DNA of 32,274 nt from Saccoglossus kowalevskii (taxonomy: Eukaryota; Hemichordata; Enteropneusta; Harrimaniidae), in NCBI RefSeq assembly GCF_000003605.2, contig NW_003108864.1, positions 1-32,274 of the forward strand, given 5' to 3'. Below are positions 22,420 to 32,205 of this stretch, piece by piece. Every line of letters starts with the position of its first letter. The first letter of the stretch is position 1. The position numbers and the translations under genes are program-made. The notes beneath the pieces were generated by a model, which was given only the letters and a program-made list of their open reading frames with translations, was not told the origin of the DNA and searched no databases.

Positions 22420-22690
22420 GTGCCTAGTTCTATACAGTCTCATTGGGCGGTTTACAGCGAGATAAGTCAGTGCTTTAATTGCTCTATACAATCTCATTGG
22501 GAGTTTTACAGCGAGATAAGTCAGTGCCTTAATTGCTTTATACAGTCTCATTGGGCGGTTTACAGCGAGAGAAGTCAGTGCCTTAATTGCTCTATACAGT
22601 CTCATTGGGTGGTTTACACCAAGATAAGTCAGTGCCTTAATTGCTCTATACTAGCTCATTGGGCGTTTTACAGTGAGATAAGTCAGTGCC
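22420..22690 (+). repeat. Isolated, diverged 54-bp block
   Basis: Only four TTAATTGC units are present, with markers at 22476, 22530, 22584 and 22638. Private changes are GTGCTTTAATTGC, TTGCTTTATAC and ATACTAGCTC. The GGGAGTTTT and CACCAAG units show it is type-2 derived. It lies about 6 kb from the nearest other block (16101) and leads into CCTCGCTC and CCTCGCCC units rather than the truncated unit. It is an older outlier of the HOR family. Confidence 0.88.
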
Positions 22691-24540
22691 TCGCTCTATA
22701 CAGTCTCATTGGGCGGTTTACAGTAAGAGAAGTCAGTGCCTCGCCCTATACAGTCTCATTGGGCAGTTTTCAGCGAGAGAAGTCAGTGTCTAGTTCTACA
22801 CAGTCTCATTGGGCGGTTTACAGCGAGAGAAGTCAGTGCCTCGCTCTATACAGTCTCATTGGGTGGTTTACAGCGAGAGAAGTCAGTGCCTCGCCCTAAA
22901 CAGTCTCATTGGGTGGTTTACAGCGAGAGACGTCAGCGCCTAGTTCTATACAGTCTCATTGGGCGATTTACTGCGAGAGAAGTCAGTGCCTCTCTTTATA
23001 CAGTCTCATTGGACGGTTTACAGCGAGAGAAGTCAGTGCCTAGTTCTATACAGTCTCATTGGGCGGTTTACAGTGAGATAAGTCAGTGCCTAGTTATATA
23101 CAGTCTCATTGGGTGGTTTACAGCGAGAGAAGTCAGTGCCTAGTTCTATACAGTCTCATTGGGCGGTTTACAAGCGGGATAAGTCAGTGCCTAGTTCTAT
23201 ACAGTCTTATTGGGCGGTTTACGGCGAGATAAGTCAGTGCCTAGTTCTATACAGTCTCATTGGGTGGTTTACAGCGAGATAAGTCAGTGCCTCGCTCTAT
23301 ACAGTCTCATTGGGCGGTTTACAGCGAGACAAGTCAGTGCCTCGCTCTATACAGTCTCATTGGGCAGTTTACAGCGAGACAAGTCAGTGCCTAGTTCTAT
23401 ACAGTCTCATTGGGCGGTTTACAGCGAGATAAGTCAGTGCCTAGTTCTATACAGTCTCATTGGGCAGTTTACAGCGAGATAAGTCAGTGCCTAGTTCTAT
23501 ACAGTCTCATTGGGCGGTTTACAGTGAGAGAAGTCAGTGCCCAGTTCTATACAGTCTCATTGGGCGGTTTACAGCGAGATAAGTCAGTGCCTAGTTCTAT
23601 ACAGTCTCATTGGGCAGTTTACAGTGAGACAAGTCAGTGCCTAGTTCTATACAGTCTCATTGGGCGGTTTACAGCGAGATAAGTCAGTGCCTCACTCTAT
23701 ACAGTCTCATTGGGCGGTTTACAGTGAGACAAGTCAGTGCCTCGCTCTATACAGTCTCATTGGGCGGTTTACATCGAGATAAGTCAGTGCCTCACTCTAT
23801 ACAGTCTCATTGGGCGGTTTACAGTGAGACAAGTCAGTGCCTAGTTCTATACAGTCTCATTGGGCGGTTTACAGCGAGATAAGTCAGTGCCTCACTCTAT
23901 ACAGTCTCATTGGGCGTTTTACAGCGAGATAAGTCAGTGCCTCACTCTATACAGTCTCATTGGGCGGTTTACAGCGAGATAAGTCAGTGCCTCACTCTAT
24001 ACAGTCTCATTGGGCGGTTTACAGTGAGACAAGTCAGTGCCTAGTTCTATACAGTCTCATTGGACGGTTTACAGCGAGAGAAGTCAGTGCCTAGTTCTAT
24101 ACAGTCTCATTGGGCGGTTTACAGCGAGATAAGTCAGTGCCTAGTTCTATACAGTCTCATTGGGCGGTTTACAGCGAGATAAGTCAGTGCCTAGTTCTAT
24201 GCAGTCTCATTGGGCGGTTTACAGCAAGAGAAGTCAGTGGCTAGTTCTATACAGTCTCATTGGGCGGTTTACAGCGAGATAAGTCAGTGCCTAGTTCTAT
24301 ACAGTCTCATTGGGCGGTTTACAGCGAGAGAAGTCAGTGCCTAGTTCTATACAGTCTCATTGGACGGTTTACAGCGAGAGAAGTCAGTGCCTAGTTCTAT
24401 ACAGTCTCATTGGGCGGTTTACAGCGAGATAAGTCAGTGCCTAGTTCTATACAGTCTCATTGGGCGGTTTACAGCGAGAGAAGTCAGTGCATAGTTCTAT
24501 ACAGTCTCATTGGGCGGTTTACAGCGAGATAAGTCAGTGC
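22691..24540 (+). repeat. Domain D, copy 1 of a ~4.2-4.4 kb-spaced duplication
   Basis: This segment is marked by CCTCGCCC with GCAGTTTTCAGCG, GTGTCTAG with CTACACAG, GAGACGTCAGCG, CCTCTCTTTATAC, TTTACAAGCGGG (one base longer) and TTTACGGCG. The same marks recur from 26944, at offsets of 4205 bp (22739 to 26944), 4255 bp (23166 to 27421) and then 4355 bp (23210 to 27565). The steps are one extra unit and one duplicated 100-bp dimer in copy 2. About 250 bp of extra units at 24250-24540 are absent from copy 2. Confidence 0.87.
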
Positions 24541-24595
24541 CTAGTTCTATTACTTGTCGCATTGGGCGGTTTACAGTGAGAGAAGTCAGTGCCTA
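24541..24595 (+). repeat. Unit with unique TATTACTTG lesion
   Basis: One unit reads TCTATTACTTGTCGC where its counterpart near 28650 reads TCTATACAGTCGC: a 2-bp gain plus substitutions. No other unit in the window has this sequence. The change spoils the otherwise nearly invariant TATACAG core and shifts the register by 2 bp. Confidence 0.85.
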
Positions 24596-26380
24596 GTTCT
24601 ATACAGTCTCATTGGGCGATTTACAGCGGGATAAGTCAGTGCCTAGTTCTATACAGTCTCATTGGGCGGTTTACAGTGAGAGAAGTCAGTGCCTAGTTCT
24701 ATACAGTCTCATTGGGCGGTTTACAGCGAGATAAGTCAGTGCCTAGTTCTATACAGTCTCATTGGGCGGTTTACAGCGAGAGAAGTCAGTGCCTAGTTCT
24801 ATACAGTCTCATTTGGGCGGTTTACAGCGAGATAAGTCAGTGCCTAGTTCTATGCAGTCTCATTGGGCGGTTTACAGCGAGATAAGTCAGTACCTAGTTC
24901 TATACAGTCTCATTGGGCGGTTTACAGTGAGAGAAGTCAGTGCCTAGTTCTATACAGTCTCATTGGGCGGTTTACAGCGAGATAAGTCAGTGCCTAGTTC
25001 TATACAGTCGCATTGGGCGGTTTACAGTGAGAGAAGTCAGTGCCTAGTTCTATACAGTCTCATTGGGCGGTTTACAGCGGGATAAGTCAGTGCCTAGTTC
25101 TATACAGTCTCATTGGGCGGTTTACAGTGAGAGAAGTCAGTGCCTAGTTCTATACAGTCTCATTGGGCGGTTTACAGTGAGAGAAGTCAGTGCCTAGTTC
25201 TATACAGTCTCATTGGGCGGTTTACAGCGAGAGAAGTCAGTGCCTAGTTCTATACAGTCTCATTGGACGGTTTACAGTGAGAGAAGTCAGTGCCTAGTTC
25301 TATACAGTCTCATTGGGCGGTTTACAGCGAGATAAGTCAGTGCCTAGTTCTATACAGTCTCATTGGGCGGTTTACAGCGAGATAAGTCAGTGCCTAGTTC
25401 TATACAGTCGCATTGGGCGGTTTACAGTGAGAGAAGTCAGTGCCTAGTTCTATACAGTCTCATTGGGCGGTTTACAGCGGGATAAGTCAGTGCCTAGTTC
25501 TATACAGTCTCATTGGGCGGTTTACAGTGAGAGAAGTCAGTGCCTAGTTCTATACAGTCTCATTGGGCGGTTTACAGCGAGATAAGTCAGTGCCTAGTTC
25601 TATACAGTCTCATTGGGCGGTTTACAGCGAGAGAAGTCAGTGCCTAGTTCTATACAGTCTCATTTGGGCGGTTTACAGCGAGATAAGTCAGTGCCTAGTT
25701 CTATGCAGTCTCATTGGGCGGTTTACAGCGAGATAAGTCAGTACCTAGTTCTATACAGTCTCATTGGGCGGTTTACAGTGAGAGAAGTCAGTGCCTAGTT
25801 CTATACAGTCTCATTGGGCGGTTTACAGCGAGATAAGTCAGTGCCTAGTTCTATACAGTCGCATTGGGCGGTTTACAGTGAGAGAAGTCAGTGCCTAGTT
25901 CTATACAGTCTCATTGGGCGGTTTACAGCGGGATAAGTCAGTGCCTAGTTCTATACAGTCTCATTGGGCGGTTTACAGTGAGAGAAGTCAGTGCCTAGTT
26001 CTATACAGTCTCATTGGGCGGTTTACAGTGAGAGAAGTCAGTGCCTAGTTCTATACAGTCTCATTGGGCGGTTTACAGCGAGAGAAGTCAGTGCCTAGAT
26101 CTATACAGTCTCATTGGACGGTTTACAGTGAGAGAAGTCAGTGCCTAGTTCTATACAGTCTCATTGGGCGGTTTACAGCGAGATAAGTCAGTGCCTAGTT
26201 CTATACAGTCTCATTGGGCGGTTTACAGCGAGATAAGTCAGTGCCTAGTTCTATACAGTCGCATTGGGCGGTTTACAGTGAGAGAAGTCAGTGCCTAGTT
26301 CTATACAGTCTCATTGGGCGGTTTACAGCGGGATAAGTCAGTGCCTAGTTCTATACAGTCTCATTGGGCGGTTTACAGTG
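24557..26380 (+). repeat. 851-bp (17-unit) tandem duplication, ~2.1 copies
   Basis: GTCGCAT marks at about 24559, 25410 and 26261 are spaced 851 bp. Bases 24557-25529 recur at 25408-26380 with the same order of GGGATAAG, CATTTGGGCGG (one extra base), CTATGCAG, GTACCTAG and GGACGG units. The extra T in CATTTGGG makes the period 851 rather than 850. Differences seen are few: GCGATTT against GCGGTTT near 24618, and CCTAGAT near 26098. Shorter relatives of the same series recur at 28662-29160 and 29161-29613. Confidence 0.87.
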
Positions 26381-27350
26381 AGAGAAGTCAGTGCCTCGCC
26401 CTATACAGTCTCATTGGGCAGTTTTCAGCGAGAGAAGTCAGTGTCTAGTTCTACACAGTCTCATTGGGCGGTTTACAGCGAGAGAAGTCAGTGCCTCGCT
26501 CTATACAGTCTCATTGGGTGGTTTACAGCGAGAGAAGTCAGTGCCTCGCCCTAAACAGTCTCATTGGGTGGTTTACAGCGAGAGACGTCAGCGCCTAGTT
26601 CTATACAGTCTCATTGGGCGATTTACTGCGAGAGAAGTCAGTGCCTCTCTTTATACAGTCCCATTGGACGGTTTACTGCGAGGGAAGTCAGTGCCTAGTT
26701 GTATACAGTCTCATTGGGCGTTTTACAGCGAGATAAGTCAGTAACTAGTTCTATACAGTCTCATTGGGCGGTTTACAGTGAGATAAGTCAGTGCCTAGTT
26801 CTATACAGTCGCATTGGGCGGTTTACAGTGAGAGAAGTCAGTGCCTAGTTCTATACAGTCTCATTGGGCGGTTTACAGCGGGATAAGTCAGTGCCTAGTT
26901 CTATACAGTCTCATTGGGCGGTTTACAGTGAGAGAAGTCAGTGCCTCGCCCTATACAGTCTCATTGGGCAGTTTTCAGCGAGAGAAGTCAGTGTCTAGTT
27001 CTACACAGTCTCATTGGGCGGTTTACAGCGAGAGAAGTCAGTGCCTCGCTCTATACAGTCTCATTGGGTGGTTTACAGCGAGAGAAGTCAGTGCCTCGCC
27101 CTAAACAGTCTCATTGGGTGGTTTACAGCGAGAGACGTCAACGCCTAGTTCTATACAGTCTCATTGGGCGATTTACTGCGAGAGAAGTCAGTGCCTCTCT
27201 TTATACAGTCCCATTGGACGGTTTACTGCGAGGGAAGTCAGTGCCTAGTTGTATACAGTCTCATTGGGCGTTTTACAGCGAGATAAGTCAGTAACTAGTT
27301 CTATACAGTCTCATTGGGCGGTTTACAGTGAGATAAGTCAGTGCCTAGTT
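26241..27350 (+). repeat. 550-bp (11-unit) near-perfect tandem duplication
   Basis: Bases 26241-26790 and 26791-27340 repeat with a 550-bp offset. They share many private variants: CCTCGCCC, GCAGTTTTCAG, CTACACAG, CTAAACAG, GAGACGTCA, CCTCTCTTTATAC, CCCATTGGACGG, TTGTATAC and GTAACTAG. I see one internal difference, GACGTCAGCG (26584 region) against GACGTCAACG (27134 region), itself a G-to-A change at a CpG. Similarity runs to about 27350. This is probably among the most recent duplications here. Confidence 0.9.
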
Positions 27351-27420
27351 ATATACAGTCTCATTGGGTGGTTTACAGCGAGAGAAGTCAGTGCCTAGTT
27401 CTATACAGTCTCATTGGGCG

Positions 27421-29640
27421 GTTTACAAGCGGGATAAGTCAGTGCCTAGTTCTATACAGTCTTATTGGGCAGTTTACGGCGAGATAAGTCAGTGCCTAGT
27501 TCTATACAGTCTCATTGGGTGGTTTACAGCGAGATAAGTCAGTGCCTCGCTCTATACAGTCTTATTGGGCGGTTTACGGCGAGATAAGTCAGTGCCTAGT
27601 TCTATACAGTCTCATTGGGTGGTTTACAGCGAGATAAGTCAGTGCCTCGCTCTATACAGTCTCATTGGGCGGTTTACAGCGAGACAAGTCAGTGCCTCGC
27701 TCTATACAGTCTCATTGGGCAGTTTACAGCGAGACAAGTCAGTGCCTAGTTCTATACAGTCTCATTGGGCGGTTTACAGCGAGATAAGTCAGTGCCTAGT
27801 TCTATACAGTCTCATTGGGCGGTTTACAGCGAGATAAGTCAGTGCCTAGTTCTATACAGTCTCATTGGGCAGTTTACAGTGAGACAAGTCAGTGCCTAGT
27901 TCTATACAGTCTCATTGGGCGGTTTACAGCGAGATAAGTCAGTGCCTAGTTCTATACAGTCTCATTGGGCAGTTTACAGTGAGACAAGTCAGTGCCTAGT
28001 TCTATACAGTCTCATTGGGCGGTTTACAGCGAGATAAGTCAGTGCCTCACTCTATACAGTCTCATTGGGCGGTTTACAGTGAGACAAGTCAGTGCCTCGC
28101 TCTATACAGTCTCATTGGGCGGTTTACAGCGAGATAAGTCAGTGCCTCACTCTATACAGTCTCATTGGGCGGTTTACAGTGAGACAAGTCAGTGCCTAGT
28201 TCTATACAGTCTCATTGGGCGGTTTACAGCGAGATAAGTCAGTGCCTCACTCTATACAGTCTCATTGGGCGTTTTACAGCGAGATAAGTCAGTGCCTCAC
28301 TCTATACAGTCTCATTGGGCGGTTTACAGCGAGATAAGTCAGTGCCTCACTCTATACAGTCTCATTGGGCGGTTTACAGTGAGACAAGTCAGTGCCTAGT
28401 TCTATACAGTCTCATTGGACGGTTTACAGCGAGAGAAGTCAGTGCCTAGTTCTATACAGTCTCATTGGGCGGTTTACAGCGAGATAAGTCAGTGCCTAGT
28501 TCTATACAGTCTCATTGGGCGGTTTACAGCGAGATAAGTCAGTGCCTAGTTCTATGCAGTCTCATTGGGCGGTTTACAGCAAGAGAAGTCAGTGGCTAGT
28601 TCTATACAGTCTCATTGGGCGGTTTACAGCGAGATAAGTCAGTGCCTAGTTCTATACAGTCGCATTGGGCGGTTTACAGTGAGAGAAGTCAGTGCCTAGT
28701 TCTATACAGTCTCATTGGGCGATTTACAGCGGGATAAGTCAGTGCCTAGTTCTATACAGTCTCATTGGGCGGTTTACAGTGAGAGAAGTCAGTGCCTAGT
28801 TCTATACAGTCTCATTGGGCGGTTTACAGCGAGATAAGTCAGTGCCTAGTTCTATACAGTCTCATTGGGCGGTTTACAGCGAGAGAAGTCAGTGCCTAGT
28901 TCTATACAGTCTCATTTGGGCGGTTTACAGCGAGATAAGTCAGTGCCTAGTTCTATGCAGTCTCATTGGGCGGTTTACAGCGAGATAAGTCAGTACCTAG
29001 TTCTATACAGTCTCATTGGGCGGTTACAGTGAGAGAAGTCAGTGCCTAGTTCTATACAGTCTCATTGGGCGGTTTACAGCGAGATAAGTCAGTGCCTAGT
29101 TCTATACAGTCTCATTGGGCGGTTTACAGCGAGATAAGTCAGTGCCTAGTTCTATACAGTCGCATTGGGCGGTTTACAGTGAGAGAAGTCAGTGCCTAGT
29201 TCTATACAGTCTCATTGGGCGGTTTACAGCGGGATAAGTCAGTGCCTAGTTCTATACAGTCTCATTGGGCGGTTTACAGCGAGATAAGTCAGTGCCTAGT
29301 TCTATACAGTCTCATTGGGCGGTTTACAGCGAGAGAAGTCAGTGCCTAGTTCTATACAGTCTCATTTGGGCGGTTTACAGCGAGATAAGTCAGTGCCTAG
29401 TTCTATGCAGTCTCATTGGGCGGTTTACAGCGAGATAAGTCAGTACCTAGTTCTATACAGTCTCATTGGGCGGTTTACAGTGAGAGAAGTCAGTGCCTAG
29501 TTCTATACAGTCTCATTGGGCGGTTTACAGCGAGATAAGTCAGTGCCTAGTTCTATACAGTCTCATTGGGCGGTTTACAGCGAGATAAGTCAGTGCCTAG
29601 TTCTATACAGTCGCATTGGGCGGTTTACAGTGAGAGAAGT
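27421..29640 (+). repeat. Domain D, copy 2
   Basis: This is collinear with 23166 onward. It contains an extra 100-bp dimer (27471-27570) made by duplicating a GATAAG/GGGTGG unit and a CCTCGCTC/CTTAT unit. Local unit-type differences from copy 1 lie near 23511 and 27861 (CCCAG with GAGAAG against CCTAG with GACAAG). A one-base-short unit (GGCGGTTACAG) at about 29031 distinguishes the first of the two CATTTGGG series. No gene is seen. Confidence 0.85.
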
Positions 29641-30170
29641 CAGTGCCTAGTTCTATACAGTCTCATTGGGCGGTTTACAGCGGGATAAGTCAGTGCCTAG
29701 TTCATATACAGTCTCATTGGGCGGTTTACAGTGAGAGAAGTCAGTGCCTCGCTCTATACAGCTTCATTGGGTGGTTACAGCGAGAGAAGTCAGTGCCTGG
29801 TTCTATACAGACTCATTGGGCGGTTTACAGTGAGAGAAGTCAGTGCCTAGTTCTATACAGTCTCATTGGGCGGTTTACAGCGAGAGAAGTCAGTGCCTAG
29901 TTCTATACAGTCTCATTGGGCGGTTTACAGCGAGATAAGTCAGTGCCTAGTTCTATACAGTCTCATTGGGCGGTTTACAGTGAGAGAACTCAGTGCCTCG
30001 CTTTATACAGTCTCATTGGGTGGTTTACAGCGAGAGAAGTCAGTGCCTAGTTCTATACAGTCTCATTGGGCGGTTTACAGTGAGAGAAGTCCGTGCCTAG
30101 TTCTATACAGTCTCATTGGGCGGTTTACAGCGAGAGAAGTCAGTGCCTAGTTCTATACAGTTTCATTGGG
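29641..30170 (+). repeat. HOR-tail sequence away from the HOR
   Basis: After a TTCATATAC one-base insertion (29703, the same lesion as near 19629), this stretch carries CCTCGCTC with CAGCTTC, the short GGTGGTTAC unit, CCTGGTTC, CAGACTC and GAGAACTC with CTTTATAC. It matches 13660-14080 and 16500-16920 in order. The preceding 54-bp block and the truncated unit are absent. It is a displaced piece of the domain B tail. Confidence 0.87.
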
Positions 30171-32205
30171 TGGTTTACAGCGAGATAAGTCAGTGCCTAG
30201 TTCTATACAGTCTCATTGGGCGGTTTACAGTGAGACAAGTCAGTGCCTAGTTCTATACAGTCTCATTGGGCGGTTTACAGCGAGAGAAGTCAGTGCCTAG
30301 TTCTATACAGTCTCATTGGACAGTTTACAGTGAGACAAGTCAGTGCCTAGTTCTATACAGTCTCATTGGGCGGTTTACAGCGAGATAAGTCAGTGCCTAG
30401 TTCTATACAGTCTCATTGGGCGGTTTACAGCGAGAGAAGTCAGTGCCTAGTTCTATACAGTCTCATTGGGCGGTTTACAGTGAGAGAAGTCAGTGCCTAG
30501 TTCTATACAGTCTCATTGGGCGGTTTACAGCGAGAGAAGTCAGTGCCTAGTTCTATACAGTCTCATTGGGCGGTTTACTGCGAGGGAAGTCAGTGCCTAG
30601 TTCTATACAGTCTCATTGGGCGGTTTACAGCGAGAGAAGTCAGTGCCTAGTTCTATACAGTCTCATTGGGCGGTTTACAGCGAGATAAGTCAGTGCCTAG
30701 TTCTATACAGTCTCATTGGGCGGTTTACAGCGAGATAAGTCAGTGCCTAGTTCTATACAGTCTCATTGGGCGGTTTACAGCGAGAGAAGTCAGTGCCTAG
30801 TTCTATACAGTCTCATTGGGCGGTTTACAGTGAGACAAGTCAGTGCCTAGTTCTATACAGTCTTATTGGGCGGTTTACAGTGAGACAAGTCAGTGCCTAG
30901 TTCTATACAGTCTCATTGGGCGGTTTACAGCGAGAGAAGTCAGTGCCTAGTTCTATACAGTCTCATTGGACAGTTTACAGTGAGACAAGTCAGTGCCTAG
31001 TTCTATACAGTCTCATTGGGCGGTTTACAGCGAGATAAGTCAGTGCCTAGTTCTATACAGTCTCATTGGGCGGTTTACAGCGAGATAAGTCAGTGCCTAG
31101 TTCTATACAGTCTCATTGGGCGGTTTACAGCGAGATAAGTCAGTGCCTAGTTCTATACAGTCTTATTGGGCGGTTTACAGCGAGATAAGTCAGTGCCCAG
31201 TTCTATGCAGTCTCATTGGACAGTTTACAGTGAGACAAGTCAGTGCCTAGTTCTATACAGTCTCATTGGGCGGTTTACAGCGAGATAAGTCAGTGCCTAG
31301 TTCTATACAGTCTCATTGGACAGTTTACAGTGAGACAGTCAGTGCCTATTTCTATACAGTCTCATTGGGCGGTTTACAGCGAGATAAGTCAGTACCTAGT
31401 TCTATACAGTCTCATTGGGCGGTTTACAGTGAGAGAAGTCAGTGCCTAGTTCTATACAGTCTCATTGGGCGGTTTACAGCGAGATAAGTCAGTGCCTAGT
31501 TCTATACAGTCTCATTGGGCGGTTTACAGCGAGATAAGTCAGTGCCTAGTTCTATACAGTCGCATTGGGCGGTTTACAGTGAGAGAAGTCAGTGCCTAGT
31601 TCTATACAGTCTCATTGGGCGGTTTACAGCGGGATAAGTCAGTGCCTAGTTCTATACAGTCTCATTGGGCGGTTTACAGTGAGAGAAGTCAGTGCCTAGT
31701 TCTATACAGTCTCATTGGGCGGTTTACAGCGGGATAAGTCAGTGCCTAGTTCTATACAGTCTCATTGGGCGGTTTACAGTGAGAGAAGTCAGTGCCTAGT
31801 TCTATACAGTCTCATTGGGCGGTTTACAGCGAGACAAGTCAGTGCCTAGTTCTATACAGTCTCATTGGGCGGTTTACAGTGAGAGAAGTCAGTGCCTAGT
31901 TCTATACAGTCTCATTGGACAGTTTACAGTGAGAGAAGTCAGTGCCTAGTTCTATGCAGTCTCATTGGGCGGTTTACAGTGAGACAAGTCAGTGCCTAGT
32001 TCTATACAGTCTCATTGGACAGTTTACAGTGAGACAAGTCAGTGCCTAGTTCTATACAGTCTCATTGGACGGTTTACAGTGAGAGAAGTCAGTGCCTAGT
32101 TCTATGCAGTCTCATTGGGCGGTTTACAGTGAGACAAGTCAGTGCCCAGTTCTATACAGTCTCATTGGACAGTTTACAGTGAGAGAAGTCAGTGCCTAGT
32201 TCTAT
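30171..32205 (+). repeat. Domain E: domain C-like 50-bp units
   Basis: Regular units with GGACAG junctions, TGAGACAAG units, CTTATTGGG and a TTTACTGCGAGGG unit near 30572. Bases 30272-30771 follow the same unit order as 18901-19400, and 30772-31020 resembles 18651-18960. A unit near 31322 is one base short (GAGACAGTC) and has CCTATTTC. From 31500, GTCGCAT and GGGATAAG units resemble domain A. No gene is seen. Confidence 0.87.
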
